The notes under the pieces were generated by a model. That model did no database searches, was not told where the DNA came from, and saw only the letters and a program-made list of their open reading frames with translations. From NCBI GenBank assembly GCA_040905265.1, contig JBBDRW010000187.1, positions 3,955 through 67,954 of the forward strand: a DNA stretch of 64,000 nucleotides, read 5' to 3'. The position numbers and the translations under genes were made by a program. Origin of the DNA: JBBDRW01 sp040905265 (GTDB taxonomy: Bacteria; Bacteroidota; Rhodothermia; Balneolales; Balneolaceae). Shown piece after piece: positions 8,994 to 16,697 of this stretch (position 1 is the first letter of the stretch; every line of letters starts with the position of its first letter).

Positions 8994-9830
8994 ATGCTCT
9001 ACGTCAAACTCTCCCTCGACATATCGGACGTCTACCACGAAACTCTGATCTTAGAATTAATGGAGATGGATTTTGACGGGTTTGAACAGCTGGAAAACCA
9101 ATTGATAGCTTACATTCCCCAACCTAGATTTCACGATGTAAGCAGGGAGCAGTTAGAACAGATGGTCCAACTGTTTCCGGAGATATCTTCCTGGGAATTA
9201 TCTGAAGTCCCTGAAGAGAACTGGAATGCAGCCTGGGAGCAAACCCTTGAACCACAGGTAATAGGCCCTTTTCTGGTCAAACCGACATGGGCCGACTATC
9301 CGTACGATTCCAGCCAGATTCTGATTGAGATTGATCCCAAGATGTCTTTCGGGACCGGATATCATGCAACAACCCGTCTGGTTCTTGAAGAGCTTCCCCA
9401 ACTTAATCTGCACGGAAAACGCATCCTGGATGCCGGTACTGGTACAGGTATTCTCGCGATTGCTGCCGTGAAACTGGGAGCTGCCAGCGCTGTCGGTTTT
9501 GACATTGATCCGTGGTGTGAACGCAATGCGCTGGAGAACAGAGCCATCAACGGGGTGGAAGAGCGTGTCAACATCTGTCTGGGTGGTATTGAAACGATTC
9601 CACCGGATTCCGATTTCGACCTGATGCTTGCAAACATTAACCGAAATGTAATCCTTTCACTGTTGGAGGAGTTTGTCTCCCGAATCCGGCAAGGAGGGGT
9701 GATTGTCGTCACGGGGATTTTGATAACAGACCGTGATACGGTGGTAGAAAGAGCTGAAACGTGCGGTCTGAAATTGATCTCGGAAAGGGATAAAGAGGAG
9801 TGGACCCTCCTCCGGTTTCAACGAACCTAG
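8994..9830 (+). CDS. prmA: Ribosomal protein L11 methyltransferase
   Basis: A 278-residue PrmA. The N-terminal ferredoxin-like substrate-recognition domain spans about 1-90. The linker and the conserved FGTGYHATTRL segment precede the SAM motif ILDAGTGTGILAIAAVKLGA, and LMLANINRN fits the NxN-type motif IV. The enzyme trimethylates lysines and the N-terminus of ribosomal protein L11. The start ATG at 8994 follows the M28 gene by 59 nt. The TAG stop coincides with the beginning of a dispersed repeat (see 9828). Confidence 0.92.
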   Translation: MLYVKLSLDISDVYHETLILELMEMDFDGFEQLENQLIAYIPQPRFHDVSREQLEQMVQLFPEISSWELSEVPEENWNAAWEQTLEPQVIGPFLVKPTWADYPYDSSQILIEIDPKMSFGTGYHATTRLVLEELPQLNLHGKRILDAGTGTGILAIAAVKLGAASAVGFDIDPWCERNALENRAINGVEERVNICLGGIETIPPDSDFDLMLANINRNVILSLLEEFVSRIRQGGVIVVTGILITDRDTVVERAETCGLKLISERDKEEWTLLRFQRT

Positions 9831-9872
9831 GAGTCAGGCTAACTCCACATCGCATGGTTGACGCGACAGTAG
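9828..9872 (+). repeat. Stop-codon-associated repeat, copy A
   Basis: The element starts at the TAG stop of prmA. It holds a small hairpin (GGAGT/ACTCC) and then the core CCACATCGCATGGTT (9845-9859), followed by GACGCGACAGTAGT. The core matches copies B (14936-14953) and C (16619-16635, reverse strand). It is the most diverged of the three outside the core. Confidence 0.65.
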
Positions 9873-9939
9873 TTTTTTCTTGGTACTATTGTTATGTTCA
9901 ATACCTGAAAATGCCTGTTAAACCAGTTGAACCTCTCGA

Positions 9940-10572
9940 ATGGGATCATCTACAGAGAAGAATAAACCAGAACAACACCGTGAAGCCGCTTCGGAAAGCA
10001 GCCGTGAAGATGACCGGCTGGTTGCCAGGGCATCAGGCGGAGATGAGAAGGCGTACGCTGTATTGGTACAAAAGTACCAGAGAGCCCTCTACTATCATAT
10101 CATCAAAATGGTAAAAGAGAAGGAGCAGGTGGAGGATCTTGTTCAGGAAGCGTTTGTGAAAGCGTTTGACAATCTCAGCTCATACAATACCGACTACGCA
10201 TTTTCGACCTGGCTCTATCGAATTGCAACCAATCATACTATCGACTACCTCCGAAAGAAGAAACTGCAAACCTATTCGATCGATGATCCGGTATCAACCA
10301 AAGATGGGGATATGGAGGTACAGATCCCGGATCCAAATTTCGAGACGGACCGGGAACTTCTGAGAAAGCAGCGACAGGAGATCATTTCAAATGCCATTCA
10401 GGATCTTCCTGAAAAGTATCGACTGGTCATTGAAATGAGGCATATGGAAGAGAAGAGTTACCAGGAGATTACCGAACTGCTAGACCTCCCTTTGGGCACC
10501 GTCAAAGCCCATATATTCAGAGCCCGGGAGATGCTCTACAAGGCATTGAAAGATCGCCGTGATCAGTTTTAG
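9940..10572 (+). CDS. RNA polymerase sigma factor, ECF (sigma-70 family)
   Basis: A 210-residue sigma factor with region 2 (about residues 38-105, including EDLVQEAFVKAF and FSTWLYRIATNHTIDYLRKKK) and region 4 (about 150-202, LPEKYRLVIEMRHMEEKSYQEITELLDLPLGTVKAHIFRAREML). Region 3 is absent, as expected for the ECF group. No anti-sigma gene follows. The next gene, queG, is convergent and its stop overlaps this stop by 2 nt. The long hydrophilic N-terminus (about 25 residues) may mean that a later start is used. The regulon is unknown. Confidence 0.9.
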   Translation: MGSSTEKNKPEQHREAASESSREDDRLVARASGGDEKAYAVLVQKYQRALYYHIIKMVKEKEQVEDLVQEAFVKAFDNLSSYNTDYAFSTWLYRIATNHTIDYLRKKKLQTYSIDDPVSTKDGDMEVQIPDPNFETDRELLRKQRQEIISNAIQDLPEKYRLVIEMRHMEEKSYQEITELLDLPLGTVKAHIFRAREMLYKALKDRRDQF

Positions 10573-11513
10573 GATGACAGGTTGTCTGCCACGATTCCGG
10601 CGGTCTGCTTGAATTTTTTATATTTTGCCCGCCGCACCGGAGTCCCTTCAAACAGACTGTTGTAGGCCTCTTCGGTAAGATCTCTCCACTTGCCTGCATC
10701 GGGCTTAAAGAGTTTTTCTCTGGGTTGAAGGTCTTCGATCCTTCCCTCTTTCGCACGGCTGTTCCACGGGCATACGTCCTGGCAAATGTCACACCCGAAC
10801 ATCCACTCACCAAGTTCTTTTCTGAACTCTGGCGGGATATTCTCCCGGAGCTCAATCGTCAGATAGGAGATGCAGCGGTTGCTGTCAATCCGGTAGGGTA
10901 CATCCAGTGCATCAGTCGGACAGGCATCGATACACCGGGTACAGGAGCCGCAGTGGTCGAATGCCGGCGAGTCGTAGACATATTCTGTATCGAGTATGAT
11001 TTCGCCGATCAGAAAAAACGAGCCGAGGCTTCGATTCAACAGATTGGTGTTTTTCCCGATCCAGCCAAGCCCTGCTTTTTCTGCCCACACCTTGTCCATA
11101 ACCGGTGCTGAATCGACAAAAACACGCCCACGGACATCACCTGTCATCTCCGTGATATCCTGAAAAAGCCATTTCAACCTCTGTTTAAATACCTTATGGT
11201 AGTCTCTGCCTCGTGCATATTTGGCAATTTTCGGAGCATCCGGAATAGCGTCGTAGTCCAGATTCTTTTTGAAGTGATAGCTTGCCAAGACTGAAATCAC
11301 ACTTTTTGCACCGGGGACAAGCTTTGTCGGATCCGTACGTTTGTCGAAATGCCTCTCCATCCACTCCATGTTCCCATGCCTTCCCTCCTGAAGCCAGGCC
11401 TCCAGGCGTCTTGCTTCCTTATCGAGCGGCCCTGCCCTGGCAAACCCGCAGGCATCGAACCCGAGATCAAAGGCCCTTTGACGAACCTTTACAGTTGCGG
11501 CTAGTCGGTCCAT
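10569..11513 (-). CDS. queG: Epoxyqueuosine reductase
   Basis: A 314-residue QueG, the cobalamin and iron-sulphur enzyme that makes queuosine from epoxyqueuosine in tRNA. The cobalamin-binding N-terminal part includes the conserved VDSAPVMDKVWAEKAGLGWIGKNT segment. Two 4Fe-4S motifs follow: HCGSCTRCIDACPTDAL, and GCDICQDVCPWN together with CISY. The C-terminal HEAT-like region found in some homologues is absent, consistent with the shorter form. It lies 32 nt downstream of the FKBP gene on the same strand and overlaps the convergent sigma-factor gene at the stop codons. Confidence 0.93.
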   Translation of the reverse strand: MDRLAATVKVRQRAFDLGFDACGFARAGPLDKEARRLEAWLQEGRHGNMEWMERHFDKRTDPTKLVPGAKSVISVLASYHFKKNLDYDAIPDAPKIAKYARGRDYHKVFKQRLKWLFQDITEMTGDVRGRVFVDSAPVMDKVWAEKAGLGWIGKNTNLLNRSLGSFFLIGEIILDTEYVYDSPAFDHCGSCTRCIDACPTDALDVPYRIDSNRCISYLTIELRENIPPEFRKELGEWMFGCDICQDVCPWNSRAKEGRIEDLQPREKLFKPDAGKWRDLTEEAYNSLFEGTPVRRAKYKKFKQTAGIVADNLSS

Positions 11514-11545
11514 GGTTTAGAATTCATGAGTCAGAATACAGACTC

Positions 11546-12271
11546 CTACTCAATAATATCGAGTAGCTCTACTTCAAAGATCAATACGGCTCCGGGCGGA
11601 ATGATACTGCCGGATGGGGGCTGATTTCCGTATCCGAGATCCGGCGGGAGAAAGAATTCATAAGTAGAGCCGACTTCCATCAATTGAACACCTTCGGTCC
11701 ATCCGGGGATTACGCCGCCAAGGTTGAATTGAACAGGATCATCGCGCTTGTAGGAGCTGTCAAACTCCTCGCCATTGATCAGGGTTCCGCGATAGTGCAC
11801 CTGTACCTCAGAGTCTGCCGAAGGGGAGGGGCCGGCACCTTCTTCCAGAACACGGTACTGAAGCCCGCTATCTGTAACCATCACACCTTCACGTTCAGCA
11901 TTTTGAGCCAGAAACTCTTCTGCTTCCTCACGGTTGACGGCCGCCTCTGCCTGTTGACGCTGCATAGAACGTTCCTGCATCTCCATTTGAAATGATTGAA
12001 GCGCGGCCTGCATCTGCGATTCGTCCATGGCCGGGTCCTGATCGGCAGTCTCGATTGAATGGCGAACGCCTGCTATAAAGTTATGGTAGTTGAAATTATC
12101 TACGCCCTCCGTTGCAAGGGAGCGGCCGTAGAAGTATCCGAGGCTGTAGCTGACCGAGTCGATGTTTGAACTAAATTCTGCCGGCTGGTCGATTTCGTCG
12201 GATTGGCAACTGGCAGCGGCGAGGGTATAAATAAGGAAAAGAGGAATTAGATATAGGAGATTACGTTTCAT
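11546..12271 (-). CDS. FKBP-type peptidyl-prolyl isomerase lipoprotein (FkpA/Mip-like)
   Basis: A 241-residue protein with a signal peptide and lipobox ending at the Cys of AAASC (about residue 22). A helical N-terminal dimerisation region with a Gln- and Glu-rich stretch covers about 35-130. A C-terminal FKBP domain covers about 135-241, with VQVHYRGTLINGEEFDSSY, GVIPGWTEGVQLMEVGS and the ending IFEVELLDI. This is the architecture of periplasmic FkpA/Mip chaperones that assist folding of envelope proteins. It is probably transcribed with queG, which begins 32 nt downstream. Confidence 0.9.
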   Translation of the reverse strand: MKRNLLYLIPLFLIYTLAAASCQSDEIDQPAEFSSNIDSVSYSLGYFYGRSLATEGVDNFNYHNFIAGVRHSIETADQDPAMDESQMQAALQSFQMEMQERSMQRQQAEAAVNREEAEEFLAQNAEREGVMVTDSGLQYRVLEEGAGPSPSADSEVQVHYRGTLINGEEFDSSYKRDDPVQFNLGGVIPGWTEGVQLMEVGSTYEFFLPPDLGYGNQPPSGSIIPPGAVLIFEVELLDIIE

Positions 12272-12524
12272 TATGTAAGATCAATCAGGTTTGTGGAAAA
12301 AACAGATTGTAAAGGTAGCATTTTTTAACTCCTTTAAAAAGAGGGAGAGGAGTCGGTACTGGCTGTCAAGCTGTCTCGATTTCCGCTTTGTATTCGATTT
12401 TGTCAAAGATTCTGATTAAATCTTTTTATATTAAAGGTTTGAAATAAAGAGCAGAAGGGTATGCAACCGTCGAAAGCGGATTGCCAATCTGGAAAGAACA
12501 AATAAACTACAGAATATACCACCA

Positions 12525-14153
12525 TTGAAATTTACAGAACTGAACCTGAGTGAGCAGATGCTTGCCGGGCTGTCCGATGTTCAATTTGACGAGCCAACCC
12601 CGGTACAAGAGAAAGCGATACCACTCGTATTGGAAGGAAAAGACCTGATTGCCACTGCACAAACGGGAACCGGAAAAACCGGTGCTTTTGTCATCCCGAT
12701 TATGGACCGGATTTTGAAAGGTGAGCAGGACGGGACCAAAGCACTGATCCTCTCACCGACACGCGAACTGGCGCAACAAATCGACGAACAGATCTTTGCG
12801 ATCGGGTATCATACCGGTATCAGTTCGGCTACGGTAATCGGAGGAAGCGACTTCTCCGTACAGGCGAAAGCACTCAAAGCGGGAGTCGATATCATTGTAG
12901 CTACCCCCGGCCGTCTGATGGATCAGAAGAAGGTTGTCGATATCGACTTCTCTGACATTGAGTATTTCATACTGGACGAGGCAGACCGGATGCTCGATAT
13001 GGGGTTCCTGCCAGATATCAAGAAGATCATCTCCTGGCTTCCTGAAAAGAGGCAAACCCTGCTCTTTTCGGCAACTATGCCGAAAGAGATTGAACGCCTG
13101 GCCTCCGCAATGATGAATGACCCGGTGAGTGTAGAGATTGCACGTGCTCAGGCGCCGACACAGGTGGAGCAACGGGCCTATATGGTCAAAAGCAATCAGA
13201 AGATCCCACTGATCAAGAGTATATTCAAGGATATCAAATGGGACTCCTGTATCATCTTTACGTCTACCAAGAAGGGGACGGATGAATTGCAGAGGCTACT
13301 GAAGAAAGAGGGGATTCAGGCGGCATCCATTCATGGAGACCGCTCTCAGGACGAGCGTAACAAGGCGTTGAATGCGTTCAAATCGGGGAAGTTTCCGGTG
13401 ATTGTCGCGACCAACGTATTGGCCCGTGGTATCGATATCAAAGATGTTTCGATGATCGTCAACTATGATGTACCCAACAATACAGATGACTATATCCACC
13501 GGATCGGCCGGACCGGCCGCTATGACAAATCGGGGATTGCAGTTACATTCGTTACCCGGCGGGATGCGAAACTCTTCAGTGATATAGAGAACATCAAGGG
13601 AAATTCGATCGTGACGGTTTCACTACCGGACAATTACGGCGAAAACTCCCCCTTTTCCTGGAACGATACCGAAATAGGTGGCGGTGGAGAACCCTCGAAA
13701 CGGCCTGCCGGCAGAACTCCGAAAGGGTCTGGCTCTTCTAATAAAAGAACCAAAAAACGGGAACCGGCCAAACAGGAGCGTTCCGGCGCTTCGAAAAATA
13801 AACCTTCAGAGAAGAAGGAGTCGAAAAAAGATTCAAATCAGAGGCCGGCTGACAAGGAAGAATCCGGAAAAAGCGAAAAGAGACAGGAGAAGAAGGAGAC
13901 GGCTCAGAAGCGGCCATCAGAATCGAATGAAAGCCGGTCCGAAAATCAGAAGAAAGGCAAGACTGAAAACCGGGACAAAGGTAAAGAGGAACAACGATCT
14001 CCAAAATCTGAAAAACAGAAAGAGGAGAACTTTGAACAGTTGACAGGAACATTGCCGGTGGTTGAAAAAGCTGTCGAAAGGAACCGCAGAAGCAGGAAAC
14101 CGTCAAAAGGGATTTGGGGCATCATCAAAAGTTTTATCCCGAAACGTAAATAA
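12525..14153 (+). CDS. DEAD-box ATP-dependent RNA helicase (RhlE-like)
   Basis: A 542-residue helicase whose start appears to be TTG at 12525, matching the usual beginning of the family (FTELNLSEQML); no in-frame ATG lies close upstream. It has the Q motif, Walker A AQTGTGKT (45-52), PTRELAQQ, DEAD (151-154), SAT (182-184), ARGID (300-304) and HRIGRTGR (325-332). From about residue 385 a roughly 155-residue tail is almost entirely Lys, Glu, Ser, Arg and Gln, ending in a basic IIKSFIPKRK. Such tails bind RNA and are variable among homologues. Likely roles are ribosome assembly or mRNA decay. plsC starts 12 nt downstream. Confidence 0.9.
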   Translation: MKFTELNLSEQMLAGLSDVQFDEPTPVQEKAIPLVLEGKDLIATAQTGTGKTGAFVIPIMDRILKGEQDGTKALILSPTRELAQQIDEQIFAIGYHTGISSATVIGGSDFSVQAKALKAGVDIIVATPGRLMDQKKVVDIDFSDIEYFILDEADRMLDMGFLPDIKKIISWLPEKRQTLLFSATMPKEIERLASAMMNDPVSVEIARAQAPTQVEQRAYMVKSNQKIPLIKSIFKDIKWDSCIIFTSTKKGTDELQRLLKKEGIQAASIHGDRSQDERNKALNAFKSGKFPVIVATNVLARGIDIKDVSMIVNYDVPNNTDDYIHRIGRTGRYDKSGIAVTFVTRRDAKLFSDIENIKGNSIVTVSLPDNYGENSPFSWNDTEIGGGGEPSKRPAGRTPKGSGSSNKRTKKREPAKQERSGASKNKPSEKKESKKDSNQRPADKEESGKSEKRQEKKETAQKRPSESNESRSENQKKGKTENRDKGKEEQRSPKSEKQKEENFEQLTGTLPVVEKAVERNRRSRKPSKGIWGIIKSFIPKRK

Positions 14154-14164
14154 CCTGGAGCGCT

Positions 14165-14920
14165 ATGCAGAGGCTGACCTCCCTGTTGATATGGGCTGCA
14201 ATCATCCTTCTGATCATCGCGTGGCTGCCGCTTCTTGCTTTGATCCGGCTGTTCGACCGTTCGGAAGAGCGCTATCAAACCGGCCGCTGGTTCCGGAAAC
14301 TTGGCCTGGCCATCTCCAGGGTAAACCCAAACTGGAATGTGGCGCTGGAAGGGCATGAATCAATTGACGACCGGAATCCCTACGTCGTGGTGGGTAACCA
14401 CCTCTCGAATGCCGATATTCCACTGATCTCCAACCTTCCCTGGGAGATGAAATGGGTGGCGAAGCGTGAACTGTTTAAACTGCCTCTGGTCGGCACATTG
14501 ATGAAACTTGCAGGAGATATACCGGTCGACCGCTCCACGACTGCACAGAAGGTTTCGACGTTCAAGAAATGTGTCTGGTATCTCGACCGGAGCTGTTCCG
14601 TTATGTTTTTCCCTGAAGGAACCCGTTCCCGGGACGGCAGAGTGAGGAGCTTTTCACGGGGTGCATTTGATCTGGCAATCCGGGAGAAAATACCGATACT
14701 CCCCCTGGTCGTTGACGGAACTCAGGGGTGCCTTCCGAAAAACAGTTGGGTATTTCAACCGGATGTCTATGTGAAACTGAAGGTGCTCGACCCGGTACCG
14801 ACCGACCAATATGAACCGGCTGATTCGGAGAAGCTGGCCGGGGAGGTCCGCGACAGAATCATTAGTCAGCTGATGGAGTGGAGAGGGCTACCCAGGGAAG
14901 AGGTCGACGGAGTACTTTAG
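14165..14920 (+). CDS. plsC: 1-acyl-sn-glycerol-3-phosphate acyltransferase (PlsC family)
   Basis: A 251-residue protein with an N-terminal membrane helix (about 5-28) and the PlsC/LPLAT motifs: NHLSNAD (HX4D; H79, D84), FPEGTRS (149-155) and IPVDRS. It transfers an acyl chain to lysophosphatidic acid at the inner membrane. A good ribosome-binding sequence (CTGGAG) precedes the ATG. It follows the helicase closely, so the two probably share a transcript. Its TAG stop is the first three bases of repeat copy B. A second, more diverged LPLAT gene lies at 24599. Confidence 0.88.
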   Translation: MQRLTSLLIWAAIILLIIAWLPLLALIRLFDRSEERYQTGRWFRKLGLAISRVNPNWNVALEGHESIDDRNPYVVVGNHLSNADIPLISNLPWEMKWVAKRELFKLPLVGTLMKLAGDIPVDRSTTAQKVSTFKKCVWYLDRSCSVMFFPEGTRSRDGRVRSFSRGAFDLAIREKIPILPLVVDGTQGCLPKNSWVFQPDVYVKLKVLDPVPTDQYEPADSEKLAGEVRDRIISQLMEWRGLPREEVDGVL

Positions 14921-14971
14921 TGTCGTGTCGACTTTCCCCGCATCGCATGGTTGATACGACACTAGTGTCGT
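14918..14971 (+). repeat. Stop-codon-associated repeat, copy B
   Basis: The element begins with the plsC stop as TAGTGTCGT (14918-14926) and is closed by its complement ACGACACTA (14956-14964). The core CCCCGCATCGCATGGTT lies between. The right end is part of a perfect 16-bp palindrome, ACGACACTAGTGTCGT (14956-14971). The 47-bp unit with 9-bp terminal inverted repeats resembles a short version of copy C. Confidence 0.75.
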
Positions 14972-14993
14972 GCCAGCCAAACTCTTGTGGAGC

Positions 14994-15016
14994 TCCGCCG
15001 GCTGGCGGAATCTTTT
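14994..15016 (+). terminator. Hairpin with T-run after plsC
   Basis: TCCGCC (14994-14999) pairs with GGCGGA (15004-15009) around a 4-nt loop and is followed by ATCTTTT. An alternative pairing uses CCAGCC (14973-14978) and GGCTGG (15000-15005). The position between convergent genes fits a terminator for the helicase-plsC transcript. The flanking sequence also resembles the inner part of repeat copy C, so it may belong to the repeat. Confidence 0.45.
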
Positions 15017-15059
15017 ACTGTCTGGCTGCTTTTATAAAACAGCTACGTAGCTGGTTATA

Positions 15060-15554
15060 CTACACTTTTACCTTGCTCTCCTGTCTGGGATCCATGTCAT
15101 AGAGAGAAGAGACAGTGGCCTGAATCGTCTTGTACCACTCATTGCCGTACTTGTCGTTAATCTGGTAATAGTCGGCAAAATCCGGCCTTCTGACATTCAT
15201 CTTCCACTCCTGATTCTTCGCCTTGAATACAGGGTCGATGTGAAGGAGTTCGTGATAAACCAGCATCTCTTTTGTGTCATTGTCCAGCATGTCCCACAGC
15301 TCGCCGGAGACCTCGATCAGGTAGTCGTTTCCGGAGTAGTACTTCACCTCACGGGTCGCCTTCATACACTTGGCGGCGCGTTGCTTGGAGATATTGGGAT
15401 AGACGAGAAAATAGCCGAGTTGTGCCGGCCCGAAGTCGATGGCGTGCTTCTCGATAACCTGTTTCGCGATGGCTTCCACTTCGGGAGACTCCATCAACTG
15501 TTTTTCAGTAAGCCTGATGTCACCTTTTGGATCTAAAAAGTCGTTGTCTTGCAT
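15060..15554 (-). CDS. Putative metallopeptidase of the phage-type HELLH family
   Basis: A 164-residue protein with a zinc-peptidase motif HELLH (101-105) inside MLVYHELLHIDPVF. It is preceded by a segment (SKQRAAKCMKATREVKYYSGNDYLIEVSGELWDML) typical of the putative phage metallopeptidase family (PF18894). No signal peptide is seen, so it should be cytoplasmic. The family is common in phage genomes but its substrate is unknown. Here no other phage gene is adjacent. It lies 143 nt downstream of the AAA+-like gene on the same strand, so the two may be co-transcribed. Confidence 0.75.
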   Translation of the reverse strand: MQDNDFLDPKGDIRLTEKQLMESPEVEAIAKQVIEKHAIDFGPAQLGYFLVYPNISKQRAAKCMKATREVKYYSGNDYLIEVSGELWDMLDNDTKEMLVYHELLHIDPVFKAKNQEWKMNVRRPDFADYYQINDKYGNEWYKTIQATVSSLYDMDPRQESKVKV

Positions 15555-15697
15555 AGTTCATTATCGGTTGAGTCCTCGGTTTCGATGATTGACAGGGCGG
15601 CCCGGTTTTTATCCTGCATAAGCCGGACAGGCTCCGGTATGCGCTGTCTTTCCGTGCAGCCTTTTCAATTAGCTTGGAAGGGTCCTGGTATCAGTCG

Positions 15698-16261
15698 TCA
15701 GCCAGGCCGTTTGCTGGTGATATTGTGGCCGTGCACAGAGAGCCCTCCGAGAAATCGTCGGAAGAGGGATCCGGAGTGGTCAAACCGGACGATTGCCTGG
15801 GAGTGGCGTTCTAGCGTTTTGTCGACATTGTCTTCATCCACAATATCGATGATGACGATCTTCTGCAGTTTCAGAATTTTTTTGATCAGATAACGCTCCT
15901 GAGGAGTTGCGTAACGAGTACTGGAGTACGTGTACCCGGTGTAGGTTCCACAGAGGCGGTCTCCGTTTTTGAAATAGAGGATCCGCTCATCATCTCCAAG
16001 TGAGTCAAAGAGTTCATCAATCTTTTTGTAGGTCTCCTCTTCATGCAGCGTGACTACATCATGCATATCGATCTCAGTGACACTTTCGCCCCGTGCGGCT
16101 GCGATCGATTCGAGATAGGATCTCTTCCCATTCACCCAGGGCCCTGTGAGCAGGAGCAGGTAGTAGGAGGACGTGAGATTTACATTCTTGATCTTGTCGA
16201 CCAAATCCCTGGCAGCCGGTTCATTTTGTTGGATCCTGTCACGAGTGGTAGTTGATGGCAT
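15698..16261 (-). CDS. Unrecognised protein with a degenerate AAA+-like fold
   Basis: I start it at the ATG at 16261 (187 residues); a TTG 33 nt upstream is the alternative. The order of segments follows a AAA+ module. A Walker-A-like GPWVNGKR (40-47) has Arg where Ser or Thr should coordinate magnesium. A Walker-B-like ILYFKNGD (94-101) lacks the acidic DE pair. A sensor-1-like strand IVIIDIVDED (136-145) and a VVRF-like VRFDHSG (158-164) follow. It therefore looks like a AAA+ domain that no longer hydrolyses ATP. It has no signal peptide. Its neighbour is the HELLH metallopeptidase, but a functional link is only inferred. I cannot name a family. Confidence 0.55.
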   Translation of the reverse strand: MPSTTTRDRIQQNEPAARDLVDKIKNVNLTSSYYLLLLTGPWVNGKRSYLESIAAARGESVTEIDMHDVVTLHEEETYKKIDELFDSLGDDERILYFKNGDRLCGTYTGYTYSSTRYATPQERYLIKKILKLQKIVIIDIVDEDNVDKTLERHSQAIVRFDHSGSLFRRFLGGLSVHGHNITSKRPG

Positions 16262-16521
16262 AGGTTGTTCTCTTTCAAGTTGACGATCTCTCAAAATTAA
16301 ACCTGTCGGGGCTATATCACAAATGTTTTGTCAGCCATATTCAAAGCATTTTGATTTTGAAATTACCTGCTCAAGTGTGGTTGTCGGTATGTCAGCTCTG
16401 ATTGGCGGGAATTCTCTGTTCTCATTTCAGGAGGCGCAGGAGAGTGAAACTTTCCAATAGCTGTTTTCTTAGAGAGGAACTGTTCTTATATTTACAGCCC
16501 TAATACTCTTTTTTATACGAT

Positions 16522-16605
16522 GCCCGGGTGGCGGAATTGGTAGACGCGCCGGATTCAAAATCCGGTGGTAGCAATATCGTGGGGGTTCGAGTCCCCCCCC
16601 GGGTA
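16522..16605 (+). tRNA. tRNA-Leu (anticodon CAA)
   Basis: A class II tRNA. The acceptor arms GCCCGGG (16522-16528) and CCCGGGT (16598-16604) pair with one G-U at the end. The D-arm is GCGGAATTGGTAGACGCGC. The anticodon stem CCGGA/TCCGG encloses TTCAAAA, giving anticodon CAA at 16556-16558, which reads UUG. A long variable arm and a T-arm GGGGG-TTCGAGT-CCCCC follow. The discriminator base is A at 16605 and CCA is not encoded. A dispersed repeat (copy C) begins 3 nt after the tRNA. Confidence 0.95.
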
Positions 16606-16607
16606 CG

Positions 16608-16697
16608 AGTGTCCTGTAAACCATGCGATGTGGGGAAAGTCGCGGCTTGGCTCCGCAAGTGTATGATTGACAGGACACGGGATGCGATATGACACTA
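16608..16697 (-). repeat. Stop-codon-associated repeat, copy C (longest form)
   Basis: Read on the minus strand it starts with TAGTGTC, where TAG (16697-16695) is the stop codon of the secreted protease. It then contains a 70-bp unit bounded by 9-bp inverted repeats GTGTCCTGT (16609-16617) and ACAGGACAC (16670-16678). Inside lie CTTGCGGAGCC, GCGACTTTCCCC and the core CCACATCGCATGGTT (complement at 16619-16633). The other end abuts tRNA-Leu. Copy B looks like this unit with the middle deleted. Confidence 0.75.

Noticed and set aside
15060..16294. A prophage remnant, because of the phage-type metallopeptidase
   Set aside because: No integrase, structural, terminase or lysis gene is nearby, and the surroundings are housekeeping genes. 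Single acquired genes remain possible.
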